DNA of 64,000 nt, from positions 71,379,482 to 71,443,481 of the forward strand of contig NW_026947484.1 in assembly GCF_034190915.1 (NCBI RefSeq). The letters are read 5' to 3'. This document shows positions 50,336 to 61,090 of the stretch, piece by piece. The position numbers and the translations under genes are program-made. The notes below the pieces were generated by a model that was given only the letters and a program-made list of their open reading frames with translations, had not been told where the DNA came from and did not search any database. Position 1 is the first letter of the stretch. Every line of letters begins with the position of its first letter. The DNA comes from Cavia porcellus (Eukaryota; Chordata; Mammalia; Rodentia; Caviidae).

Positions 50336-51324
50336 CACGGTACTCTTATAGTTGGAGTATAGCAGAGAGGCATCCATGGCAAAGGACACTAGTTCAGTGT
50401 CAGGGAAGGAGGAGAGGGGAGGGTTCAGGAAAGGAATATGCAAGGTGACACTTGGGGGCCAAGAAAGGGTGGCATTTCAAGGGAGGGCTACAAGGCAAAG
50501 GAATGCAGAGGAATAAGACACACACTGCTTCTGGAATGAAGACCCAGAAATCACTCCCAAAGGGATGTTCTACTTTTGTATAATCTATTTTTCATTTAAA
50601 AGATCACTGTTTGTCTTCCTAATGCTGATTTTTTTCCTGGTCATATTTAGCACTAAGCAGAAATTGGAGCAGGGCGGGCAGAGATGAAAAGGAAGGAGCG
50701 GTTTGGTGAACACAGCTTGTACATTACTCAGAGTGTTCTCTGCTTGGGATCAGAAAATTGATCCCAGATCTCTATTTAACATAGATAAAGGCAAAGAGAG
50801 AACACATGTATGGGGATGGAAGTGGAAAATTATAGAAATTTCTGAGTTTTTTAAACAAATATGGGAGGAAAATAATCTCCATAAAACAGCCAAAGGGCAC
50901 CTCAGAAGATTTATAACACTGAAGGTCCTAAAGGCAAACTTCCCCAACTGTGCATATCTGAAGACCATTGTATATAACCAACACTGAGAGATCAGTCCTA
51001 TCCTGCCCCAGGCAGGAAGGGCTGGGGATAGACAAAAATGTTGAGCTACAATGTTTGGAATAATTGCATGTTCCAAATAATATCAAACCAAAATATCAAA
51101 CCATCCTAACCTTATTGGCCTGATGTACAATCAAGAATCCTGTGATGTCAGACTGCAAGAGTACACAGAAAATGACTGCACAGGGCATATTAGGGGGTTG
51201 CAGGATATTCCCTTTGTAGTCGCATTAACATCCCCATCCCAATTATGCCACATTCTGGGAAGAAAAAAATCCAGGCATGACTTTTCTATAGGCAGAAGGT
51301 GCAATTTAAAGAAAGAGAGGTTTG

Positions 51325-51405
51325 GGGCCAGAATAGCTCAGCAGCATAAGCACCTGCCTGGAAAATGCAAGGTCCTGAGTTTAATTCCCAGTACCATAGG
51401 AAGAG
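51325..51405 (+). repeat. ID-like SINE
   Basis: GGGGCCAGAATAGCTCAGCA, GCATAAGCACCTGCCTGG and CCTGAGTTTAATTCCCAGTA match the other ID-like copies; the tail passes directly into a GGGA/GGAA purine tract (51406-51480). No clear target-site duplication was found. Confidence 0.82.
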
Positions 51406-51480
51406 AAAAGGAGGGAGGGAGGGAGGAAAGGAAAGGAGAGAAAGAGCAGGGGGAAGGAAAGGGGAGGGGAGGAAGAGGAG
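51406..51480. repeat. Purine (GGAA/GGGA) tract
   Basis: About 75 bases with hardly any pyrimidine, following the ID-like SINE. It probably grew from the SINE tail. Confidence 0.8.
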
Positions 51481-53770
51481 TCTTACAAAATCCTATCTGA
51501 TCTTCCCTTGAGCTATAAACTTTTTAGAAATGTGGGTAGGTATGACATGATTATAACCAGCAGCTAAAAGGGAATCACTGAAATTATGTTTCTATAAATT
51601 ACCTTAATTCCAATTAATTTTCCAGGGCCCTTTGGTTCTGACAGATTTTTTTTGCCATAAACTTAAGGAAGAAGTGAATATAAAAATCCATGAACTCTAA
51701 CTTCCCTTTCTACCAGCACACCACGCATTTGTATGCCAACTGTACAGTTTAAAATGAAAAAGGATTAGGGTATGTTTTAGCCCAGACCTGTCTTTATACA
51801 GAAACTGAGGCTCTGAGTGTGATGGCTGCTGTCACATAGACAGTGGCAGTGTCATGACCAGGATTAGGCCTTGCTCGTATGTGGACTGAGATTTTTCCTG
51901 GCAACACACTATCTGTCACTTTGTGAAGCCTAAAATATTTGCAGCATCAGGACAAAAGTGACCTGAGCAATTCCAGTGCACCTGGTGCTGATGGTTGTTC
52001 TGTTCTGACTGCGAGCTGAGCATGTGTTTGAAGAGCCAAAGCATGTCTCTATTCTCACTCCATACGGCTTGGGAAAGTCAAAACCCTGCTCTAACTTCAA
52101 AGAAAGGTGTGTTATCAAAGTCTTAGCTCCATGGGCTTAAGGATTGGTGTAGGGTTAGGCACATGGGCCAGTAAAGCCAAGCAGAGCACTGTCCAAGGCA
52201 ATTGCTGGACTTCCAACAAATGCTTGCCAGTAGCTCTAACTATAGAGCATTGAAGAGACCTAAATGATCTAATTAGTGTACAGGTTTCCTCTTATCTCTT
52301 GCTTTCCTCGGAAAATATAGGTCTTCCATATCTATAGCTTTTGTATCTGTGGATCAAAAATATTTTAAAAATAGCATCTATACTTAACACTTTGCCATTG
52401 TTAAGTGATATAGTATAATGACTATTTAAATATCATTTACATTGCATTACATTTTCTAAGTCGTCTAGCTAACATTTAGAAATGCAAGAGGGTGGGGGTA
52501 GGTTTGATGCATGCTCTATCCCATTTTAAAGCAGGGATCTGAACAGTTGCTTAAGGATGACCGTACTCTGCACCACGGCTGTTTCCATACCCAGGACATG
52601 ATTTTAATAAGTAATTCACCTGTGTAAACATGTGAATGCACTTAATGTTATTGAACTGTCTACTTAAAAGTGGCTCAAATGACAAATTTTGTGATACATT
52701 GCAATGATTTTCAAAATGGTAAGGAGCAGGGGACTGGTCTCACTACTGGACAAGTGCAGAGCCTGATATGCCCTTGTTTCTAGATCCTCTCTCTGTTCCT
52801 GCTATAGACTCACAGCGCTTTGCTGAGCAGCACACAAACCCGAGAACATCCCTGCTTTGAAGATGTCCCTGGCTGCACCAGCTCTTCCCTTAGGGACCTC
52901 ATTGCTGACCCATCTCACCTCCTAGGTTAGCCCTGAAAGCCGTCTCAGGAGCTGTCTTCACCCACCTGGGTTGCAGGGAAGATTGACCAAGATTTCTATT
53001 ACTGTTAAAGAAGCATTAGCCGTACCTGATTCCAAAACAACTTCATTTTTTATTTTCCAAGTAGCAAGTTGTCTTGTTATAGCCAAATGCAATAGCGTGT
53101 CATTCTTCAACCCCGTCCCAACCCCTGACTTATAGATATGGAGCCTTCTCACAGCCTGCTGAGCCCATAGAGGGCCTTTGGTTCTCCCAGCTCCTCCTCC
53201 TGCCCACGCTCACACTTCTGCATGCAGAGTGTCCTCTCCTCAGAGTAGCCACAAGAAGGGACCTTTCTGTGGTGCCCGTGAGGCTGGTGCTATATACTGC
53301 ATTACAGAAATAACCTGACCCTGCCCGAGAACCTCCATAGATATACTAATTTCACCCTCATATGATAAAATGTGCGTAAGTAATTTTAAGACATATTTCA
53401 ATATTTAGAATGTCAAGTTCAACTTATTAGTCAAAGGCTCATGCTTCTTCAATATACAGCCTTAAACCCTGTTCCACCGGGAGCACCTATCAGTGGAAAT
53501 ATGCAGACTGGAAGACTGGAAACCCTTCTTTTCTTCACATTTCTCTGTGTTGCTGACTTACCCTTATCTCCATCCACAGCCAACCTAACCTGATTTTCAC
53601 TCTTTCAGCTCAAATCAGAGAGGGGGCAGGGCCGGGTGGGAAGGGAAGAATGACAGCCTGACTGCGCTTCCTTGATTATTGCTGGGATGATCTGTCCTTC
53701 CCACTTTTGCTTCTAGGGTGGGCATTTCCATGGCTTCAACAGAGATCTCCAAAGCTGGAGATCTTTTAGT
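51481..53770. other. Intergenic sequence, no gene seen
   Basis: Mixed sequence with no coding frame over 64 codons that I noticed. A weak MIR-like piece (51795-51870: ACAGAAACTGAGGCTCTGAG then TCACATAGACAGTGGCAG) is the only recognisable relic. Confidence 0.55.
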
Positions 53771-53774
53771 ATCT

Positions 53775-53944
53775 TTTTTTTTTAACACAGGAGCTTACTA
53801 TATATTTCAGGCTGGCCCTGAACTCAGTCTGTAGTCCAGGCTGGCCTCAAACTAATGGCAATCTTCCTGCCTCAGCCTACCAAGTGCCTGGGTCACAGAC
53901 CTGTGCCATCAACAGCTAGCTAAAAAAAAAAAAAAAAAAAAAAA
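53775..53944 (-). repeat. B1-like SINE, antisense, next to a poly(A) run
   Basis: Read in reverse, the element gives the head TAGCTGTTGATGGCACAGG, then GCACTTGGTAGGCTGAGGCA, GGCCAGCCTGGACTACAG and GGCCAGCCTGAAATATA, ending in an A run (the T run at 53774-53783). The + strand A run at 53922-53944 abuts its head and may be the remains of another insertion. Confidence 0.82.
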
Positions 53945-53953
53945 TGAATTTTG

Positions 53954-54040
53954 GGGCCAGTGATTTAGCTCAGTGGTATAAGCACCTGCCTGGCAAGTGC
54001 GAGGTCATCAGTTTGATTCCTGATACCAAAAAAAAAAAAA
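53954..54040 (+). repeat. ID-like SINE with target-site duplication
   Basis: GGGCCAGTGATTTAGCTCAG, TGGTATAAGCACCTGCCTGG, CAAGTGCGAGGTCATCAGTT and TGATTCCTGATACC, then about 13 A. The 8-bp repeat GAATTTTG flanks it at 53946-53953 and 54041-54048. It inserted into the A-rich edge of the neighbouring SINE complex. Confidence 0.9.
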
Positions 54041-54167
54041 GAATTTTGTATTATTCCTGGCAAGTTTTTCCTCCTGCAACTATAAAACACCTGTAACTCA
54101 ATCTCTGTATAGGACAGAGTGCAGAATGATGACCCTGACAGCTCCCTTATATGTGTTTCCCATGCGC

Positions 54168-54475
54168 AAGCTGTTGTGGGCTGATTTGTGCTCCCTCAAA
54201 ATTCATATTTAAAGGAGAGAAGACTTTGCCAGAAGTTATTGAGATAAAATGAGGTTGTACAGGTGGGTCTTCATCCACTGTGCCCACTTCCTGGGTAAGA
54301 AGAGAGTAGGACACGGAACCCTGTGCACACAGAAGGAAGGAAGACCACACCACACCACGGCAAGGACGTGGCCATCTGCAAGCCCGGGAGGGGCAGTGAG
54401 AAACCCAGCCTGCGGGCACCTGCTCATTGACTTCCAGCTCCAGAACCCTGAGGAAATAAACTTCCACAGATCCCG
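54168..54475 (+). mobile_element. MaLR-like (ERVL-MaLR) solo LTR relic
   Basis: The motif order follows the MST/MLT1 LTR consensus: GGGCTGATTTGTGCTCCCTC followed by AAAATTCATAT; TTGAGATAAAATGAGG; GGGTCTTCATCC; ACGTGGCCATCTGCAAGC; and CTTCCAGCTCCAGAACCCTG then AGGAAATAAA. It is an old non-coding endogenous retrovirus remnant, with no internal genes seen. The long open frames on both strands here (up to 195 codons) come from its raised GC content. Confidence 0.65.
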
Positions 54476-56597
54476 CTCCCCAGGCCTAGTATTTGTGTCA
54501 GGATTAACCTGGAAACAGATAAATGGCCAAAAGATGCCTGAGGGCACCAGCCCCACTCCCACATCTTGGGCATCAGCACCAACGCAGCAGCCACCCTCCT
54601 GCACTTTACCCGGGGGAGCTGCTCAGCTTTTCTCTCAGCCTGGATTTCAGGGGAGAGAATCAGGTGTGGTTACTGCAGAGGGTGGGTGTCAGGCTCTCAG
54701 AGTGATGATCTCAGCCAACAGTCTTTCCACTGGTCCAAACTTCTCAAGAAATCCTAATTTCTCCTTAACATCACCCAAGCTAAGCTTTCTGATGAAGGTA
54801 AGAGGTTCCATCACTGCATCGTTTGCTTTCAGTTAAATCTTTCAAATTCCGCATGTGGTTTAACACCTTCTTTGTAAAGCAATAAATATCAAACTTCAGG
54901 GTTCCAGCTGAAACTCTAACTAACCTTCCGTACATGACAGATCATACCTGGGTACACATCAGGTAATAAACTAACCGCTGAGTTGGCATTCTCATGCTTA
55001 CTTCCTTATCTCTAAATTTTCAACCGAAATGAATCAAATCTTTCCGTCAGGAGCTCTTTTTAAGTGTCTTATTAGGAGGCGGTTTAGACCTCTTTGTCCT
55101 CTCCTAACACTGCCCACTGACTGTCCTGTCACAAGAGTCCAGGAGCTGGCTGAGGCATTGTGGGCTGGAGGTGTCATTGCATAGCGGGTTGGACAGAGAT
55201 ATTCCCCAGGGTCCAAGGGACCACACACGTGGAGCTTTGTTTAGGGGCCGAGTAGAGACTGAGTAGTCTGGTGTGGCTCAAATAATCTCATCCAGAAGGC
55301 TTTGAACTTTTATTTTTGCAGATGGGGTGTGTGAGTGAGTTATTAGAATCCTTGTTGCCCTACAAAAGTAGTCTGAATTCATTTCCTGACAACACTTTCA
55401 CTGGTATTTTCACTCTTTAAGCATACAACTTTGTATGAACTGTACTCACTTTTTAATCCACCTATAAGTCTTGTAAGGGAAGAAGTTCTTTTTGTAAACC
55501 AATTTCAATTCCAATTGGTTTTAACTGATATCCTGAGCAAGGTGGATGAGTTTCTGTATTATTCCATATTTTTAAATCAAAGATGTGCCAAACATTTTTA
55601 TATATTTACTATATGCCAAAATTTATGCCAACAATTTTTAATTTACAAGAATTATCTCACTGAATCCTACCATCCTTGAAGCATACACTAATTTTGTTCC
55701 CACTTCACAGGTGAGAAAAAGGTTTAGAGAGTTATCAGTGCTTGAAAGCCACAGTCTATGGCAGATCCAGATTGACCCAATTCAGATTCATCTTTTAAGA
55801 ATGACGTTAGAATGCCTTCTTTTATAACCTCTTCTTCTCCTATGGTTTTGTGTCATGAACATTTCCCAAATCTTTCTGAATTGGTCTGGATAGGCTGTAT
55901 CACATTGCAATCCCAGATAAATTTCCAAATCCCATTGGCTTTGCACAACAAAAGTTCATTATACCGAAGGCAAATCTCATGTGGATATGGCAGTCTCCCG
56001 TGTTTTATAGTGATGGCATCTGGAGTGCGTGGCCTTCAAGGTAGGCACTTCAAAGGGAGAGATGGCATGGGGCCAAGGGAAATGATGGAGACAGGAGGTT
56101 TTATCTTCCTAGATAAAATCATCCTAGAAGCAATGTATGACATATACAACCTAGTTTATAGCAATCTTATGAGCTTTGTATTCCTTGCTACAATTACAGG
56201 AAAATGAATTACATCTCAAGGACAGATTTGAAGGGGAATACTTTGCTAAATATTATATAAATGCAGTCATTTTTTGAGTAACATTTTTCAGTCTTCCAAT
56301 CACTACAGCTACCGTATCTCATAAAATACTGATGAAATTATCAAGAATTATAAGAAGAAATCTTCTGCTATTCTAAATTGGAGTTCTTTGTGAGTATTTG
56401 AATTATTGTCATGCAGAACATTTATAATTCACTCAAGCTATTTGTTTCTGACACTTTAAAACCAAAGATAACACAGAAATCTGTGAGTAACTGTGTCCAG
56501 AATCTACACATCAAAATAACAAGATTCCATAAATCCTCCAGAGCAGTTCAGGAAAAGTTTAGAAATCTCTATCAATCTAACTGAACAATAATTGCAA
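54476..56597. other. Intergenic sequence, no gene seen
   Basis: No recognised gene. A MIR-like relic lies at 55590-55795; the rest is unassigned. Confidence 0.6.
55590..55795 (+). repeat. MIR-like relic
   Basis: TACTATATGCCAAAATTTATGC, TATCTCACTGAATCCTACCA, TTGTTCCCACTTCACAGGTG, AGAAAAAGGTTTAGAGAGTT and CAGATCCAGATTGACCC run in the order of a MIR or related core-SINE. Confidence 0.5.
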
Positions 56598-56600
56598 AAA

Positions 56601-56640
<40 letters not shown>

Positions 56641-56643
56641 TTT
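56598..56643. repeat. (AT)18 palindrome
   Basis: AAAGAA-type left flank, 18 AT units (56603-56638) and TTCTTT-type right flank make a perfect 46-bp inverted repeat. Confidence 0.92.
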
Positions 56644-57077
56644 ATCAGTAAGAAAATAATACAGGATGCTGAAAAATTATTATACCAGCATACAACTGAC
56701 AGGAGAAAAAAAAGTCACTCTGACAATTGTTCACCCATATTAATTATGACATTTCTATTGAGTCTATCCCCCTATCTTTTAAAGTTTTTTTCTTATTTCA
56801 TAGTAAGTGACAGCTGTGTTTATAGAGCAATAGATATATCCTAGGTAATGTGTGCATTTGTGTTAGGTGCATACGTGTGTAGGTAGGTATTCATTTTGCA
56901 AAATTTGTAATCATTCTGATAACGCACGCAAGTAAAGAGTATTATACAATGAAAGCAGCTAAAGTACATGGAGAATAAATTATGCCTTCAAGGGCACAAG
57001 CCCAGTAAGTTGTGAAATGGCGTTCTAAACCTGGTTGAAATGACTTCAAAGGGAGCATTTGTCACCGGATTTCAAAG

Positions 57078-57118
57078 ACCACACACACACATATACACAC
57101 ACACACACACTCACACCT
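57078..57118. repeat. (CA)n microsatellite, imperfect
   Basis: CA units interrupted by ATATA and TC. Confidence 0.85.
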
Positions 57119-60100
57119 GGCTATGCTCCATCTGGATCAGCCAGCATAGCATTAAATGAAGCAAAGAATGAAAGAGGAGTTTGGAGGCTGCCTCTCCTCC
57201 CTTCAGAGCCCTGGACGGGAGCAGCCGGCTTACTAAGGATGACACAGTGGATTCCCCTGCCCTTGTGTTTTCGTTCCACCAGCTAATTCATCCCTTTGTT
57301 CACCCACGGTTTGTTTACTCATTCATGTACTAACTCCACTTTCTTTCTTCTTCTTATTTGCCCCACATCTGATTGTTCTTTTTGTTGTCTCCTCCTTAGT
57401 CAAACCTCCACACCCAGACCGCTGAAAGCGTGTCCTTCCGAGGCCTCTGAGTAATGCAGACTCCAGACCCACAGCACCACACCCGATACAATATTTCAGT
57501 GGCTGAGACCACTGTGAGAATACAACTCTTAAATCCATTTCCTCATCAAAAGACTGGTCTTGTTTCAATTGAAACTTTAAAGATGGGAAACTAGGCTTCA
57601 GTTAAAATCCTGGTTCTACCAGTTCCTATTGTGTGACCCTGTTTGTGTTTAGTCCAAGGTTGTCACATATGATGTGAGGGTAAAGATGGTACCCAACCCC
57701 ATGGTTAAAATGGTCCTACAGTCTCCTGTAAAAACACATAGAAAACATGGGAAAGCTCATGACATTCCCACCAAAGGTTTCAGAGACAGCACAGAAGAAA
57801 TCTATGACGTCTCAAGGTCTTACTCAGCATAGGTGCAAACGGTAAGCCCTGGAAAAAAATAAAGATGTAGACAAATACACAACCTTTCGCTTGTAGATGA
57901 GGGCTTGGAAGATATAGAAAGCAGAATAGCTAAAATTAGCTGTGGAAAGGAAGGAGTATTTTTTGAAGTCTGTTTTGAAGCTTCACCTGAAAATAAAAGT
58001 AAAGGATATCACTAATGTTACAAACAGTGGAGTTCTAAGAACAGGGTGTCTAGAGGTTCTTTTGATGAAAGCTAGAAATTCACCACTTTGAAATATGAGT
58101 GAGCTATGTAATGTGCTTTCTGACCCCTTTGTGGTTGTTATTGTTGGTGTTGCTTTTTTCTTTTGTGTGTCCTGGTGCTCTCAGAGTGTATGAATGAGGC
58201 AGATGGGTTAAGTGAAAAGAACAAGACAGAAAATGATGTTTTGTTTTGCCATTGAAATATAAAAGATTGTAAAAATTAGTATTTATTAAATTCTGCTAAA
58301 CACATCGTGGTTTCATGGAATCCTCTGAGCACCATACAAGGAAGTTTTCCTCCACGTTTGACAGGGAAGCCTGCAGCTGGGGGGGTGGAGGGGTGGGAAG
58401 CTGCCCACAATTAAAGCTTGTCCTAGCTGCTGGGAGCCTATGTTTAAACTACACAACTTACATCATCTTGTAAAGCCTCGCAGATCTCTAGTAGATGCAT
58501 TGTTATCAACATTTTTATAATTGCTGAAAGACAAAGGCTAAGTGATAAATTTGGGCAAAATTCAAATGGAGATCTTTCTAACTCCAAAATATGTGCTCGG
58601 GTTTTGAGCCATGCTCTTGTTCTTTGTTGACATTAATGTTCCAAGCTTTGGCTCAGAGTGAGGATTCATGGTGCCTCGTCCATCGTGGTGAGTCTCACCC
58701 TTGTGCAGCATGCACTCAGGGACAGTCTCCCTTATCCCAGAGCAGGGGCGTTCAGCCCCAGTACTGCTGACGTCATGGGCTGTGCAAGGCTTCGTTGTAA
58801 GGGACTCCTTGGCACTGTGGGGTGTTTACCAGCCCCTCTGAATTCCACTTACTCAATAATGCTGGTAACATTTCCAGTGTCCCCGCAGCTATGCAGCAAG
58901 GTCACCCTCAGCTGAGATTCATTGCCCCAGAGTCACAGCGGGACCAATCCAAGTAATGGAAGAAACTCACACTCTGTTTCATAATGCTAGATGATTTTCT
59001 GATGGGGGATTTTTTACATACCAATTACATTAGAAACCTGGTCTTGCTCCATTCCACATCTGTATCCACAGATCAATTATTTTTCTGGTTCAAACCCTCA
59101 ATAATGGATCAAACAAACCTTTTGCCCCATTGTGTCTCTCTAACCCTTCCTCATCTGTAGGCGTAAATTTAAGTGGTACCTTTTAAAAAAGTCTATTACC
59201 TATCTTCTTATTTAAATTTTATGTGACATTCTCTCTTAAAATCTGTACATTATATTCACAGCATTTAAAGTAACTTGTGATCTTGTAGATGTGAGCTGGT
59301 TTGCTTGATGTCTGTCTTTGCCGTTTAATATCTTATCCTCTTTTTGTGTATAAGCCCAGCACCATGGCAAAGGCTTCGTGTGTACTCAGTGAATGAATAA
59401 TGATCACATGAGAAACAAGTAATAATGATCCTGGGTTCCTTTTGAAAAACAAAGTGTGGCTCCTGCTCTTGGTCAGCTTTGGCTGTATTTTATTTCTGTT
59501 GTAAGAATGTCCGTGATAGCCCTGTTGTATATTTAGAGCAAAAATCTTTTTTCTTGAGCCAGCTGGAATGGGTCCGTTCTTTGCATAAGAAGTCCTACAT
59601 CATAACCGGAGTACAGCAACACGTTGATATAGTTGTCAGAACTCACGCGGTAATGGTAAGGAGAAGATGACATTCCAGCAGGACAGCTAGGGAAAGAAGT
59701 TCCTCAGTGTTGTCTTTTTTTTTTTTTTTTTTTTTTTTTTCCATTCCTTCCATCTGAAGTGGAAATCCTTAAGCAAATTTACATCTAGAGTTTAACCCTT
59801 TAATAAACTGGCCTCTGCTTCCACCTGGTGGAGAGTCATAAAGATCTGCCAGTAAACCAAGTCAGGTGAAGAGCAAAATGTGTCCTCTTTCACGTTTTCA
59901 AAAAGAAAGACACCCTTTTGATTTGACTGACTCTGTTTTGTTGTCACATTTGGTTTTATTCTCTTCAAAAAAAAAGTAATAAGAACTATGGGAATAATAA
60001 AACCAAAATGTGTAGTTGTTATGGTAAAAAAGAGAGGAAAAGAAAGTGCTCTAAAGGATATGACTGCATGTATATTTAAGTGTGTAAGATAGATAACCAT

Positions 60101-60814
60101 ATTACGGAGTTTTTGTTGGATCATTGAACAGAACTGTTTTCAGTTTCACTGTTTGAATGTCCACTTTGTATGCTTTAATTTTGTAACTTGAACAACCATT
60201 TCTAAGATGACAATATGTAATCTATTAACTAGTGATTTCTTACTGTTTTTTTTTTGAAGTTCTGTATTATTTGTACTTTTTCTGTTTTTTTTTTTTCTTT
60301 TTCTCTTAAAATAAAATTTAAAAAAAAAGAAAGAAACACACCCAAACATCCAAACAGATGATCTTCTGGGATGTGTTTTAATCACACAGAGCACTGCAGA
60401 GGGGAGCTTAGGGCAGTCACTTGCCTGATACTTTCAGTTCTGCTTCTGCTCTTCTATGTGCTACCTTGTTTTGGGGTCCAAAGATGCTACATATTCTCTT
60501 CTCCTACAGATTGTTGTGTGGTTAATTTCTGTCAAAAGGGTATGCTGGCAGCAGTTTGGAAGGTAAAAGTGAAAAGAAGGAACTGGCTTTGTTTTTCAGA
60601 TTCTGGGGGCGTTTTTTCAACAGCAAAAACACCTGCCCTTCCATTCATCCTGGAGTACTCTCCCCACGCATGCTGAGGACACCCATTCCCTCCCTGATGA
60701 CTGGAAGCCCCACAGCAGCCCCCAGCACCTGAATGATAAACTGAGTCATTGGTGGGTTCATGAGTGTCACAGGTCACCCTTTTCCTCATAATCCTGAGCT
60801 CTGCTGAGAATTTA
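57119..60814. other. Intergenic sequence, no gene seen
   Basis: No recognised gene. It includes a 26-T run (59715-59740) and an A/T low-complexity patch (60248-60332) whose T-rich and A-rich halves could pair. A weak MIR-like piece may lie at 57585-57680. Open frames up to 110 codons show nothing known. Confidence 0.55.
59715..59740. repeat. Poly(T) run
   Basis: Twenty-six T in a row, possibly the tail of a reverse-oriented retroposed sequence whose body I cannot identify. Confidence 0.85.
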
Positions 60815-61090
60815 CTCAAAATGGACCAAGGAGCTAAATGTACAAGCTAAAACTATAAAACTTTGAGAGAACATACGGAGGGAAATCTACATAAAATTAG
60901 ATGTGAAAATTTCTACCACATATATTCATACCATGACTAGTACCGACATCTCAGAAAATAAAGCCACAGACAGGGAGAACTATTATATATTGATGTGTAG
61001 TTAATAGTGAGGTTGAAAAGGAAAGGTATTTTGAAGCTTGGTGATATTATGCTAAGTGAAACCAGGTAGTCATCAAAAGCCAAAAACGGT
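60815..61090 (+). mobile_element. LINE-1 ORF2 3'-region fragment
   Basis: AAAATGGACCAAGGAGCTAA, ATGTACAAGCTAAAACTATAA and AACTTTGAGAGAACATA correspond to a common LINE-1 ORF2 segment in sense; ATTATGCTAAGTGAAACCAG at the end comes from nearer the ORF2 stop, so the interior has a deletion. Inactive. Confidence 0.65.

Noticed and set aside
50703..51076. 94-codon + strand and 108-codon minus strand frames over the same bases
   Set aside because: Open on both strands at once with no known motif and no splice or promoter support.
51123..51500. 125-codon open frame
   Set aside because: It runs through an ID-like SINE and its purine tail, which account for its C-terminal Glu/Gly/Lys/Arg-rich end.
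54249..54836. 195-codon open frame, the longest in the window, with overlapping minus-strand frames
   Set aside because: It overlaps a MaLR-like LTR relic, is rich in Pro/Ser/Gly from local GC content, and has no recognisable domain.
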